Shown here: positions 52,687-61,995 of the stretch, in pieces
How the letters are laid out: the number at the start of each line of letters is the position of its first letter
Numbering within the stretch: position 1 is the stretch's first letter
Origin: Oceanobacillus sojae
GTDB lineage: Bacteria; Bacillota; Bacilli; Bacillales; Amphibacillaceae
DNA length: 64,000 nucleotides
NCBI RefSeq assembly: GCF_900162665.1
Contig: NZ_LT727813.1
Location: 192,961-256,960, forward strand
Direction: 5' to 3'
The notes under the pieces: model-generated
Databases searched by the model: none
The model's input: only the letters and a program-made list of their open reading frames with translations
What the model was told of the DNA's origin: nothing
Translations under genes and position numbers: made by a program

Positions 52687-53373
52687 TTAAAGCAAATCTT
52701 TGATTTCATTAGCAAATCGGCTTGTAATGTCTTTTGGCCTTGTAATCGCACCGCCAACAACGGTTGCATGCACTCCTAATCCAAAGGATTTCTTCAGCAT
52801 ATCTGGTGTTATAATATTTCCTTCAGCAATTACTGGTTTTTTCACTGCTTGCAATACTTCTTTTAGAAAGGCAAAATCTTGATCATATATTTTTTTACCT
52901 TTAGTATGCTTGGTATAGCCATGCAATGTCGTTCCAATGTAATCAAACCCCAGCTTTTCAGCTGTAATTGCTTCCTCAATAGTGGATATATCCGCCATTA
53001 GTTCAATATGCGGGGCGTGCTCTCTCACATAGTTAACTAATTCCTTCAATGATTCTTTCGGTCTTTCACTAATCGTCGCGTCCATCGCAATCACTTCACA
53101 GCCGCTTTCCATTAATTCGTCTACTTCTTTACTCGTTGCAGTAATATAGACATCTGATCCTTGATAGTTTCGTTTTACAATTCCAATAACAGGAAGAGAA
53201 ACTTCTTTCTTTATCTCGATAATATCTTCTTTTGAATTAGCCCGTATTCCCTTTGCTCCACCTTGAGCAGCAGCCAGCGCCATCTTGCTCATGATAAAAG
53301 ATGAATGAAGCGGTTCATCTTCCAGCGCTTGACACGATACGATCAAATTATTTGGTAATTTCAAAACGTTCAA
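52687..53373 (-). CDS. nanE: N-acetylmannosamine-6-phosphate 2-epimerase, NanE
   Basis: This 228-residue TIM-barrel epimerase converts ManNAc-6-phosphate to GlcNAc-6-phosphate. Family motifs are [127 protein letters not shown]64 or so in GIVKRNY is the catalytic lysine and the glutamate in IAEGNI is conserved. GGAGTTG stands before the ATG. A 147-bp palindromic repeat separates it from the PTS gene upstream. Confidence 0.93.
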   Translation of the reverse strand: MNVLKLPNNLIVSCQALEDEPLHSSFIMSKMALAAAQGGAKGIRANSKEDIIEIKKEVSLPVIGIVKRNYQGSDVYITATSKEVDELMESGCEVIAMDATISERPKESLKELVNYVREHAPHIELMADISTIEEAITAEKLGFDYIGTTLHGYTKHTKGKKIYDQDFAFLKEVLQAVKKPVIAEGNIITPDMLKKSFGLGVHATVVGGAITRPKDITSRFANEIKDLL

Positions 53374-53387
53374 CTCCTATTATTATG

Positions 53388-53534
53388 TGTTCAAAAAGTC
53401 CGATAAATAGGACCAAGAAGTTCAAGGCGACGAATATTTTTCAAACGGAGCGTATGCTTTATAATACGTGAGTATTGAAAAATATTCGTCAACGCAGAAA
53501 TTCGCCGAGTCTTCTTTATTGGACTTTTTGAACA
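53388..53534. repeat. Palindromic MITE-like repeat, long copy (147 bp)
   Basis: It begins TGTTCAAAAAGTCCGATAAA and ends TTTATTGGACTTTTTGAACA. The inverted similarity extends inward to GACGAATATTTTTCAA on the left and TTGAAAAATATTCGTC on the right, so most of the element folds into one long hairpin. A shorter, internally deleted relative lies at 43777-43859. There is no coding capacity. It fills the gap between the PTS EIICB and nanE genes. Confidence 0.75.
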
Positions 53535-53541
53535 TCCTCTA

Positions 53542-55092
53542 TTATTTCTCTAGTTCTTCTTCAATTTCATTCTTTATAACAGAAACCTGGGGACCGTAGA
53601 TGACCTGTACTCCTTCACCCTTCACAATAACCCCTCTGCTGCCCGTTTCTTGCAGAGCTTCTTTATTTATCATTTCACCATCTTTAACCGTGACACGCAA
53701 TCTTGTTGCACAATTATCGACATCAACAAGGTTCTCTCTTCCACCCAACGCTTGGATAATCGCAGTTGGCCGTTCTGCGCCAGATACCTGAGCTGTTTGA
53801 ACCGTCGTATCATCTTCTGCTTTCTTGTCTTCGCGTCCAGGTGTTTTAAAATTAAACTTCTTAATTAAGAATGTGAACGTAAAGAAATATAAGAAGAACC
53901 AAATGATACCGATTGGGATAACGTACATCCAGTTAGTTAATGCTTCTCCTTGCAATACTCCAAACAATATGAAGTCAATAAATCCTCCAGAGAATGTTTG
54001 TCCAATCGTTATTTGGAAAATATGAGCCAGCATAAATGCCAAACCATCAAAAATCGCATGTACTACATAGAGTAATGGAGCAACAAACAAGAATGAGAAT
54101 TCCAATGGCTCTGTGATTCCAGTTAAAAAAGAAGTTAATGCAGCTGACAGCATTAATCCACCGACAACCTTCTTATTTTCTGGCTTCGCGGTACGATAAA
54201 TAGCATAAGCTGCACCTAATAAACCAAACATCATCGTAATAAATCGTCCAGACATAAAACGTGAGGTGCCTTCAAAGAATTTTGTCGTTTCCGGGTCACC
54301 TAACTGCGCAAAGAAGATGTTTTGTGTACCCTGTACTAATTGCCCGCCTATTTCTAAAGCTCCCCCAAGACCTGTTTGCCAGAAAGGAAGATAGAAAATA
54401 TGATGTAGCCCGAACGGTCCTAACATACGTAAAATAAATCCATAGAAAAATGTCCCAATATACCCGGTTGCATTAACGATATCTCCAAAGCTGAAAATGA
54501 CAGTTTGAATCATCGGCCATACATAATACATTATTGTTCCGAGTATAATTGCAGCAAAAGAAGTTACAATTGGTACAAATCGTGATCCGCCAAAGAATCC
54601 TAAGAATTGCGGCAACTCAATTTTATTAAACCGGTTATGCAATAAACCTGCCATAATCCCAACGATAATCCCGCCAAAAACGCCAGATTCTAATGTTTGA
54701 ATTCCTAAGGTAACACCCTGCCCAACTGCGGAAAGATTATCTGCAGCCAAATTATCGGTAATCAGTAAAATAGCATTTATCGTTGCATTCATTACTAAGT
54801 AACCAATTAAAGCAGCTAAACCAGCTGTACCTTTATCTGACCTTGCCATTCCAATGGCTACGCCAACTGCAAATATCACTGGTAAATTCGCAAACACAAT
54901 GTCCCCTGCAGAGCTCATTATCGTAAAAATCGCCTGGAGCAAGAATTGATCCAAGATTGGATACGCATTAATTGTATTTGGATTAGATAAAGCCCCCCCA
55001 ATTCCTAAAAAAAGACCTGCAGCAGGAAGAATTGCAATAGGTAACATAAATGATTTTCCAAATTGCTGCGCCTTACCGAAAAACTTTTTCAT
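53542..55092 (-). CDS. PTS EIICB, glucose/N-acetylglucosamine superfamily (probable N-acetylmannosamine-type)
   Basis: This 516-residue fused permease has an EIIC domain of ten or so helices (MKKFFGKAQQFGKSFMLPIAILPAAGLFLGIGGALSNP, MLGPFGLHHIFYLPFWQTGLGG, LTGITEPLEFSFLFVAPLLYVVHAIFDGLAFM) and a C-terminal EIIB domain with phosphocysteine C461 in VDNCATRLRV. No EIIA domain is attached, so a shared glucose-type EIIA must serve it. Co-location with nanE and a divergent RpiR gene makes N-acetylmannosamine a likely substrate, giving ManNAc-6-phosphate for NanE; glucosamine or another hexosamine is the alternative. A promoter with an embedded cre-like site lies upstream. Confidence 0.85.
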   Translation of the reverse strand: MKKFFGKAQQFGKSFMLPIAILPAAGLFLGIGGALSNPNTINAYPILDQFLLQAIFTIMSSAGDIVFANLPVIFAVGVAIGMARSDKGTAGLAALIGYLVMNATINAILLITDNLAADNLSAVGQGVTLGIQTLESGVFGGIIVGIMAGLLHNRFNKIELPQFLGFFGGSRFVPIVTSFAAIILGTIMYYVWPMIQTVIFSFGDIVNATGYIGTFFYGFILRMLGPFGLHHIFYLPFWQTGLGGALEIGGQLVQGTQNIFFAQLGDPETTKFFEGTSRFMSGRFITMMFGLLGAAYAIYRTAKPENKKVVGGLMLSAALTSFLTGITEPLEFSFLFVAPLLYVVHAIFDGLAFMLAHIFQITIGQTFSGGFIDFILFGVLQGEALTNWMYVIPIGIIWFFLYFFTFTFLIKKFNFKTPGREDKKAEDDTTVQTAQVSGAERPTAIIQALGGRENLVDVDNCATRLRVTVKDGEMINKEALQETGSRGVIVKGEGVQVIYGPQVSVIKNEIEEELEK

Positions 55093-55127
55093 ATACTTAA
55101 CCCCTAAAGAAAATTATTTTCACGATT

Positions 55128-55156
55128 ATATTAACAAACGCTTTCATCTATGTCAA
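55128..55156 (-). promoter_or_regulatory. Sigma-A promoter with cre-like site for the PTS/nanE operon
   Basis: On the minus strand TTGACA (55156-55151) and TAATAT (55133-55128) are separated by 17 nt. The spacer holds TGAAAGCGTTTGTT (55146-55133), which resembles a CcpA catabolite-response element around its CG centre. Repression in the presence of preferred sugars is inferred. Confidence 0.55.
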
Positions 55157-55212
55157 TATATTATTTGATGGTATGATGAAATTAGTCAGCGTTTAGAAAG
55201 GAGAGAAATCCG

Positions 55213-56010
55213 TTGAATTTTGAGAATAGGATTCAAAAATACAATTCTTCATTGACAGATATTGATAAAAAAATAACCAAATATTTACTTGCCAATAAAA
55301 CTTCCATTCGTGATAAAACCATTATTGAATTATCTGAAGCGATTCAGGTATCTCCAGCTAGTATAACCAGATTTTGCAAAAAAATTGATTTCAATACGTT
55401 TCAACAAATGAAATTTTCTTTGATTGGAGCCAGTACAGAAAATAAGAAAAGTGATCACACATTTGAAACAGTTTACAACTATTACCAAACAATTATTAAA
55501 TCCACGCAGCAGTTTTTTAGCGAGGAACAGACAAATAGAATTGTAAAACTCATTTCAAGTAAAAATAAGGTGTTATTTTGCGGGATTGGCAACTCTGGAT
55601 TGATTGCACATGAGTTCAACAGCAGAATATACCGAATGGGGATTTCCTCTGAATCTGTGACGGATGCACATGATTTATTAATGAAGAGCAGTCTGCTGCA
55701 AGAAAACGACTTAATCGTTTGTTTCTCTAATTCCGGTAAAACGAAGCCAGTTATCGACGCAGCAAAGATAGCAAAAAACAATAAAGCGACAGTGATCGTC
55801 GTAACGAATTTCGAACAAACTGTATTAACGAAGTTTGCTGACGAGGTTATTCTTATTTCAAGCTATAGATACATCGATGATCCTAATTTTATTAACTCTC
55901 AGTTACCCGGTCTCTTTTTGCTTGATCTACTAACATATAAATTGCTTAACAACGAAGAATTAATGCATGTACGGCAAAAAACATTAGATGCCATTAATAA
56001 ATATAGTTAA
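55213..56010 (+). CDS. RpiR-family regulator of the PTS/nanE operon
   Basis: This 265-residue protein has an N-terminal HTH (LTDIDKKITKYLLANKTSIRDKTIIELSEAIQVSPASITRFCKKIDFNTFQQMKFSLI) and a SIS domain (VLFCGIGNSGLIAHEFNSRIYRMG, LIVCFSNSGKTKPVIDAAKIA). The start is TTG, preceded by AAAGGAGAG. It is transcribed divergently from the PTS gene and probably responds to an amino-sugar phosphate. It ends at a bidirectional terminator. Confidence 0.9.
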   Translation: MNFENRIQKYNSSLTDIDKKITKYLLANKTSIRDKTIIELSEAIQVSPASITRFCKKIDFNTFQQMKFSLIGASTENKKSDHTFETVYNYYQTIIKSTQQFFSEEQTNRIVKLISSKNKVLFCGIGNSGLIAHEFNSRIYRMGISSESVTDAHDLLMKSSLLQENDLIVCFSNSGKTKPVIDAAKIAKNNKATVIVVTNFEQTVLTKFADEVILISSYRYIDDPNFINSQLPGLFLLDLLTYKLLNNEELMHVRQKTLDAINKYS

Positions 56011-56048
56011 TAAAAATTTACACGGGAAAAAGATAATTTCCTGCAATA

Positions 56049-56103
56049 AAAAAATAACATCCGTTTATCCTTGAATGATCGGGGTAAATGAATGTTATTT
56101 TTT
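56049..56103. terminator. Bidirectional terminator between the RpiR and transketolase genes
   Basis: AAAAAATAACAT and ATGTTATTTTTT are perfect 12-bp arms; inner bases add partial pairing. It lies between two convergent genes. Confidence 0.8.
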
Positions 56104-56170
56104 CGTTTTTAATTGTAAATATGCTAAACTGTTATTTCCTATTTAGACTATTTTTTGTTTCAGTCTTTCT

Positions 56171-58168
56171 TTAATATAATTTCTTATACGTATTAACTAC
56201 ATTTTCAACCGTGTAGCCATATCTTTCAATAACTTCATTTCCAGGTGCAGATGCGCCGAATGAATCAATACTCATAACGATTCCGCTATCCCCGACGTAT
56301 TCTCTCCAGCCAAGCTTAGAACCCATTTCAACGGATACCCGTTTTTTTATATTTTTGGGGAGAACACTCTCTTTATAAGCTTCCGATTGTTTTTCAAAAC
56401 GGTCCCAGCTTGGCATACTTACAACATTAACGAATATACCTTGCTTTTCTAATTCTTGTTGGGCTTCAACAGCTAAACTGACCTCTGATCCCACAGCAAT
56501 CAGCATTCCTTCAGGCGCTTGAGCTGCTTCAGAAATCACATAAGCACCTTTTTCAACCCCCTCTTTGGCAAGCTCTGCTGAACCTTTTAATGTAGGTAAA
56601 CCTTGTCTGCCAAGAACAAGCATCGTCGGTTGGGAAGTATTTTCTACAGCCAGCTTCCACGCCTCTTTCGTTTCGTTTGCATCTGCCGGACGAATCACAG
56701 ACAATCCCGGCATTGCCCGGAAGGATGCTAAATGCTCGATTGGCTGGTGGGTCGGACCATCCTGCCCTACCGCCACAGAATCATGTGTGAATACATACGT
56801 AACTGGCAGCTCCATTAAAGAGGCTAAACGGATTGCCGGACGCAGATAGTCCGAAAATACAAAGAATGTGCTGACAAATGGACGTAAATGATGAAGTGCT
56901 AAGCCATTGGCAATTGCCCCCATTGCAAACTCCCGAACACCAAAACGGAGGTTTCTTCCTTGATATTGACCTCTTTTAAAATCTGCTTCGTTCGTTAACC
57001 GTGTTTTCGTAGAGGAATCCAGATCAGCAGAACCGCCTATAAATTCAGGGAGTTTCTGTGCTAATTTATTCAATGTGTCCCCTGATGCTACTCGTGTTGC
57101 CAGTGTGTCTCTTGGAGAATATGCTGGGAGTTCTGTATCCCAGTCATCAGCCAGTTCGCCGTCAACAATTCGTTTTAATTGCTCTGCAAGTTCAGGATAA
57201 TCTGCTTTATAGGCTTCACACAAATGATGCCAGTTCTTCTCGGCAGATTTCCCTTTCTCTTTAATGGATGTGAAATCAGCATATACTTCTTCTGGTACAT
57301 GAAAAGGTTCATGCTCCCACCTATATGCTTTTTTCGTACGTTCCATTTCCTCTTTTCCTAATGGATCACTATGTGCATGATGCGTTCCTTGTAGACTGGG
57401 AGAGCCGTATCCGATGGTTGTTTTTATTTCAATAACAGTTGGATGTTCCTGATCTTGTTTCGCCTCTTCAATCGCTTTTGAAATTGCCTCTACATCATTA
57501 CCATCTTCCACTTTTAAATACTGCCAGCGGGCTGCTTCAAAACGTTTTTGAATATGGTCGCTAAAGGAAATATCTAAATCACCATCTAAACTGATATCAT
57601 TAGAATCATAGAGAACAATAAGCTTATCCAGCTGAAGATGTCCTGCAAGGGAGATAGCTTCATAGGAAACGCCTTCCATTAAATCACCGTCACCACAAAT
57701 CGTATACGTATAATGATCCACTATTTTATAGTTAGGCTTATTATAAACCTCAGCTAAATGTTTTTCAGCAATAGCCATCCCCACGCTGACCGGGATGCCT
57801 TGACCTAATGGACCTGTAGTTGCCTCTACTCCGGGAGTAATTCCGTATTCTGGATGCCCAGGTGTTTTACTTCCCCACTGTCTTGTCTGCTTTAAATCAT
57901 CAATAGTAACAGGATAACCGGACAGATGTAATAAATTATAAAGAAGATTAGACCCATGCCCTGCCGAGAGTACAAATCGATCTCTATTAAACCAGCTTGG
58001 ATTTTCCGGACTAATCGTTAAATGCTTTTTCCATAAAGCATAAGCCATTGCCGCTGCTCCCATTGGCATTCCAGCATGTCCATGCTGCGCTTTCTCTACA
58101 CTGTCAATTGTCAGTGTTCGAATTGTATTAATGGATAGTTCTGAAATAGTGTAATTCTTCGTAGTCAT
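56171..58168 (-). CDS. tkt: Transketolase
   Basis: This 665-residue thiamine-diphosphate enzyme moves two-carbon ketol units in the pentose phosphate pathway. Motifs are GHAGMPMGAAAMAYALW and LSAGHGSNLLYNLLHLSGY near the start, the ThDP-binding GDGDLMEGVSYEAISLAGHLQLDKLIVLYDSNDISLDG, GTHHAHSDPLG, the central FVFSDYLRPAIRLASLMELPVTYVFTHDSVAVGQDGPTHQPIEHL and the C-terminal domain. Length is that of a complete bacterial enzyme. It lies downstream of a Ula-type PTS in one operon, so it may be a dedicated copy feeding the PTS product into central metabolism; a housekeeping copy may exist elsewhere. Confidence 0.93.
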   Translation of the reverse strand: MTTKNYTISELSINTIRTLTIDSVEKAQHGHAGMPMGAAAMAYALWKKHLTISPENPSWFNRDRFVLSAGHGSNLLYNLLHLSGYPVTIDDLKQTRQWGSKTPGHPEYGITPGVEATTGPLGQGIPVSVGMAIAEKHLAEVYNKPNYKIVDHYTYTICGDGDLMEGVSYEAISLAGHLQLDKLIVLYDSNDISLDGDLDISFSDHIQKRFEAARWQYLKVEDGNDVEAISKAIEEAKQDQEHPTVIEIKTTIGYGSPSLQGTHHAHSDPLGKEEMERTKKAYRWEHEPFHVPEEVYADFTSIKEKGKSAEKNWHHLCEAYKADYPELAEQLKRIVDGELADDWDTELPAYSPRDTLATRVASGDTLNKLAQKLPEFIGGSADLDSSTKTRLTNEADFKRGQYQGRNLRFGVREFAMGAIANGLALHHLRPFVSTFFVFSDYLRPAIRLASLMELPVTYVFTHDSVAVGQDGPTHQPIEHLASFRAMPGLSVIRPADANETKEAWKLAVENTSQPTMLVLGRQGLPTLKGSAELAKEGVEKGAYVISEAAQAPEGMLIAVGSEVSLAVEAQQELEKQGIFVNVVSMPSWDRFEKQSEAYKESVLPKNIKKRVSVEMGSKLGWREYVGDSGIVMSIDSFGASAPGNEVIERYGYTVENVVNTYKKLY

Positions 58169-58214
58169 AAAAATTTACCTCCAATATAAGATGAAATTCG
58201 TTTGATAATATGAC

Positions 58215-58259
58215 AGAACAAGTGCATATAAATATTTCTCACTTATATGTACTTGTTCT
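58215..58259 (-). promoter_or_regulatory. Intercistronic hairpin between EIIC and transketolase genes
   Basis: Arms 58215-58231 and 58243-58259 pair over 17 positions with one mismatch around an 11-nt loop. No U-tract follows on the minus strand. It may adjust the ratio of PTS to transketolase mRNA. Confidence 0.55.
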
Positions 58260-58276
58260 CTATCTTCCCTTTCTGC

Positions 58277-59632
58277 TTAACCTACTTTCGACTGCTGCGA
58301 TTGATTCTTCTTCTTTTTCCCTGGAATAATCATCAGCAGAATAATTACTGCTAAGCTAATCGTAATGGCAATTGGTCCGCCATAGTTTGCCAGACTTCCA
58401 AAGAAGATACCTGATACACCGAAGTCAGCATCCGAGAAGGTTGTATTTGCAAAGCCTAAATCTCCAAGTACCGGCATTAAGAAAACTGGTAAGAAGGAAA
58501 TTATAATCCCGTTGACAAATGCACCGGCGACAGACCCTTTAAACCCTCCGGTAGCATTACCAAACACTCCGGCTGCTGCTCCGGTAAAAAAGTGAGGAAC
58601 TACCCCTGGAAGAATAATTACTCCTCCTAAGAAAATCATAGCTACCATACTTGCAATACCTCCAAGAAAACTGGCAAAAAAGCCAATTAATACAGCATTC
58701 GGTGCATAAGTGAAAATAATAGGAACATCCAATGCCGGTTTGGCGTTTGGAACCAGTTTTGTAGAGATACCTTTAAATGCTGGTACAATTTCAGCAAGTA
58801 CAAGACGTACCCCAGAAAGGATGACAAATACCCCTGCAGCAAATGTCCCCGCCTGAATTAATGAAAATACCAGAAAGTTTGTACCTCCGCTTAATTCCGC
58901 TTCAATAAATGTCGGACCGGCAAATAAAGCAACAATTAAATACATTACTATCATCGTTAAAGCAATACTTACTGTGCTATCCCGCAAAAATCCTAACCCA
59001 TTCGGAAATTTAATATTCTCTGTAGACGTTTCTTTACTTCCTTTAAATAGTTTTCCAACTAATCCGCTTGCTGCATAGCCAACAGCGCTGAAATGACCAA
59101 GCGCAACATTATCATTTCCTGTTAATTGACGCATAAAAGGCTGTAAGCTTGCTGGAGATAATGTCATTACAATCCCCAAAGCAACTGATCCTGCCGCAAT
59201 TAACCCGAATGTATTAAAGCCGGCAACTGCCATAATAACAGCCAGCATACAAGCTAAATAAAGCGTGTGATGTCCTGTTAAGAAGATATATTTATATCTG
59301 GTAAAACGGGCAATTAATATATTGACAATCATCCCAAAAAACATAATCAGGGCTGTTGTTGTTCCATAATCCGTTAAAGCTAAAGCAACTACTGCTTCAT
59401 TATTCGGCACGACACCAGATACATTAAAAGCCTCTTCAAACATCGATCCAAATGGTGTTAAAGATCCAGACAAAATGCCGGCACCAGCTGCAATAACAAG
59501 GAAACCGACAAAAGTTTTTGTTGTTCCCTTAACGGTATCTGCAATACCTTTCTTCTGAGCAATTAAACCAATTAAAGCGATTAAAGCTACAAGTATCGCC
59601 GGTTCACTTAAAATATCAATCATTGTACTCAC
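58277..59632 (-). CDS. PTS EIIC of the ascorbate/Ula (SgaT) family
   Basis: This 451-residue membrane protein has about 11 hydrophobic helices and UlaA-type sequence: ALIGLIAQKKGIADTVKGTTKTFVGFLVIAAGAGILSGSLTPFG, TGHHTLYLACMLAVIMAV, NDNVALGHFSAVGYAASGLVG and GGVIILPGVVPHFFTGAAAGVFGNATGGFKG. The family transports L-ascorbate or related sugar acids/pentitols; the true substrate is unknown. It follows the EIIB gene by 33 nt and precedes transketolase. The C-terminal KKKKNQSQQSK tail is cytoplasmic. Confidence 0.9.
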   Translation of the reverse strand: MSTMIDILSEPAILVALIALIGLIAQKKGIADTVKGTTKTFVGFLVIAAGAGILSGSLTPFGSMFEEAFNVSGVVPNNEAVVALALTDYGTTTALIMFFGMIVNILIARFTRYKYIFLTGHHTLYLACMLAVIMAVAGFNTFGLIAAGSVALGIVMTLSPASLQPFMRQLTGNDNVALGHFSAVGYAASGLVGKLFKGSKETSTENIKFPNGLGFLRDSTVSIALTMIVMYLIVALFAGPTFIEAELSGGTNFLVFSLIQAGTFAAGVFVILSGVRLVLAEIVPAFKGISTKLVPNAKPALDVPIIFTYAPNAVLIGFFASFLGGIASMVAMIFLGGVIILPGVVPHFFTGAAAGVFGNATGGFKGSVAGAFVNGIIISFLPVFLMPVLGDLGFANTTFSDADFGVSGIFFGSLANYGGPIAITISLAVIILLMIIPGKKKKNQSQQSKVG

Positions 59633-59665
59633 ATGGAAAACCTCCCTTTTCAGTTAAGTGACTTT

Positions 59666-59947
59666 TTATAGATAACCTTTTTCACGTACCAATTTCTCTA
59701 CCTTTTCACGCAGTTCATCCATATCAATAATACTTTCCATAACAATCACTTCACCTAAATGACTTCCACCGTCAGCAATATCCTTCGCTAAGAAAAAGAC
59801 ATCCGCATCACCCGGAGTTGCTGAACTCAAATCTGAATGTGCAACCTCTATCCCCGTTACGCCTAATTCTTGTAAAATTTGATTAATATTCATTTCTACC
59901 ATAAAACTCGTACCTAACCCTGATCCACACACTGTTAAAATTTTCAT
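59666..59947 (-). CDS. PTS EIIB of the ascorbate/Ula family
   Basis: This 93-residue cytoplasmic phosphocarrier has MKILTVCGSGLGTSFMVEMNINQIL with the phosphocysteine C7 and the P-loop-like CGSGLGTS. It takes phosphate from an EIIA domain and passes it to the sugar in the EIIC. It overlaps the upstream regulator gene by 4 nt (ATGA), so the EIIA-bearing regulator and EIIB are made together. Confidence 0.92.
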   Translation of the reverse strand: MKILTVCGSGLGTSFMVEMNINQILQELGVTGIEVAHSDLSSATPGDADVFFLAKDIADGGSHLGEVIVMESIIDMDELREKVEKLVREKGYL

Positions 59948-61995
59948 AACACCTTTTCCCCCTCTTGAATAATAGATATCATTTCGTCTATTGAAGCTGT
60001 TTCTTTCAAACGGTTGATAAAAGAAGCACTTCCTAATATTTTGGTTAATTGAGCCAAAGCTTTTAAATGCGCTTCATTATCCACTGCTGCTAAGCAAATG
60101 ATTAAATCAATCTGGTGCTCTTTTTTTCCTAATAATGCAGTTGGTCTTTTTAATTTAAGCATGGACATACCCAACTTATTTACACCATTCTCAGGTCTTG
60201 CATGGGGGATACCTACACCTTTTCCAACGTGGATATAAGTCCCCAATTCTTTCACATTGTTAATCATGGCTTCTACATAGGATTCTTGAATATTATTTTG
60301 GTCAAGTAATGGAATAGAAGCTTTACGGATTGCTTCTTCCCATTCCAGCTGCTCTTCTGTGATTTGAATCATATCTTTTGTCAATAACTCGGATAACATA
60401 GGTTTATACACCTCTTTTTGATTACTTGTTGCATAAAACAATTGAACGAGACTTCCATAAAGCTTTTCTTCATTGGTAACTGTTGCATTATTTTTAATCA
60501 CAGTCATAATCTCATCAATCATTAAATGCTTTGAATGGCTCGATAATTTAGGAAAATGTTTATAAACGGACTGCAGCAAATGCTTCTTCTCCACCTGCGT
60601 CATCAATGGCTTCACTACAAATGTCGGCTTGGAAGATTCTACCTGTATGGTGGAAAATACTAAATCATAGTTTTGCACAGATATATCAGCAAATTGATCT
60701 CCATTAAACACCTCTGAAAAATAGATTTCCGGAAATAATTCTTTCAGTTGAGAAGCGAGCATCATTGACGAACTAATTCCATTTGCACAAACAATTAACC
60801 CCGTAACCCGTCCAATTTCCATTGTATTTTGACGATCAATAATACTGCCAAAATGCATGGTGAAGAATCCAATTTCATCCTCGCTTATTTCTTTTCCTGT
60901 CCAACTCTCCAGTGGTGATAAGGAGCGTTTTACAAATTGGAACAGCTCAGCATACTCCGATTGGATAGTTGTTGATAAAGGATTATGAAAAGGAATTTCA
61001 AATAAAATTCGGAAGTAGGCAGGAACTAAGTGATTAAATAAACTTTCTTTCAAGAGCTGTTTATTCTTCACAGGAAGCAGTGTATTTTTTTCAAATTCCT
61101 CAATAATCTCCTCTGATAATGCTAATAGCTCAGGGGTGTCCACCCGTTGAATATGTTCTATTGCTGTTAACAACAAAATTGTTACAAGATATACTTCTTG
61201 TGCTGCTCTCTGCTCTCCATATAACTGTTCAGAAAGAGAATCTGCCAAGGGAAGTAAAGATTGTTTTAACAGCAAATCCTTCTCTTCCTCCAAAAAGAAT
61301 AATTCCTCTTTTCCGCCTGCCTGGAAAAATGTAAAATAATAAATCAGTTCCATTTTTCTTGTTTTAACTAATTGCACCCCATGCTCTGCAAGCCATCTTT
61401 GCATGACATCCCTTGTCTGTTTTAGAGACTCCTCCTCATTCCATGCTCTGAGAATATAAATGATAAATTCCTCTCCCATGGATTGGCCTAACAATTGGTG
61501 GATACATGAAATAACACTTCTTCGTTTCCCCATCTCATTTCCTTCAATACAGTATCCTTCATTTCGGCTGTACCTGAAGATCAGTCCCTTCTCCTGACAA
61601 TTCTTTTTTAACCTGCGCACATCACTTAGAGCGGTGTTTTTACTTACTTTAAACAGAGATTGCAAGTGGAAATTAGACACAGGCTCTTTTCTTATATAAA
61701 TGTAAAGATAAATCATATAAATTCGATTATCCTCTGAAAAGTTATATCGCCCTATGCTCCTGTCAGAATGTAATTTTTCCCTTAAAACTTCTTTCGCTTC
61801 TGCCGAAATCCGAAAGTATCGATGATTGATTTCTAACTTCGGAATATTGAAATCTTCCAATATTCCGTTCACCTTCTCAAAGTCATACATCAGCTGTCGG
61901 TCGGATAATTTTAACTGCTGCATCAGCTCCAGCTTTGTAATCTGTTCATGGTTCATTATTTCTTCAACTAGTCGAATGGAGCGCTGATCTAACAT
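59944..61995 (-). CDS. BglG/MtlR-type PRD regulator with C-terminal EIIA domain
   Basis: This protein of about 683 residues has N-terminal winged helices (MNHEQITKLELMQQLKLSDRQLMYDFEKVN and VSNFHLQSLFKVSKNTALSDVRRLKK). Two PRD regions follow (about 180-400), then an EIIB-like domain (VTGLIVCANGISSSMMLASQLKELFP, with cysteine) and an EIIA of the mannitol/fructose/Ula type with HVGKGVGIPHARPENG. The phospho-histidine is about residue 598. ATG at 61995 is chosen as the start: GAGAGGTGAG precedes it, and a promoter -10 at 62023-62018 excludes the in-frame GTG at 62013. No other EIIA is encoded in the operon, so this domain may serve the transporter as well as regulation. Confidence 0.88.
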   Translation of the reverse strand: MLDQRSIRLVEEIMNHEQITKLELMQQLKLSDRQLMYDFEKVNGILEDFNIPKLEINHRYFRISAEAKEVLREKLHSDRSIGRYNFSEDNRIYMIYLYIYIRKEPVSNFHLQSLFKVSKNTALSDVRRLKKNCQEKGLIFRYSRNEGYCIEGNEMGKRRSVISCIHQLLGQSMGEEFIIYILRAWNEEESLKQTRDVMQRWLAEHGVQLVKTRKMELIYYFTFFQAGGKEELFFLEEEKDLLLKQSLLPLADSLSEQLYGEQRAAQEVYLVTILLLTAIEHIQRVDTPELLALSEEIIEEFEKNTLLPVKNKQLLKESLFNHLVPAYFRILFEIPFHNPLSTTIQSEYAELFQFVKRSLSPLESWTGKEISEDEIGFFTMHFGSIIDRQNTMEIGRVTGLIVCANGISSSMMLASQLKELFPEIYFSEVFNGDQFADISVQNYDLVFSTIQVESSKPTFVVKPLMTQVEKKHLLQSVYKHFPKLSSHSKHLMIDEIMTVIKNNATVTNEEKLYGSLVQLFYATSNQKEVYKPMLSELLTKDMIQITEEQLEWEEAIRKASIPLLDQNNIQESYVEAMINNVKELGTYIHVGKGVGIPHARPENGVNKLGMSMLKLKRPTALLGKKEHQIDLIICLAAVDNEAHLKALAQLTKILGSASFINRLKETASIDEMISIIQEGEKVL

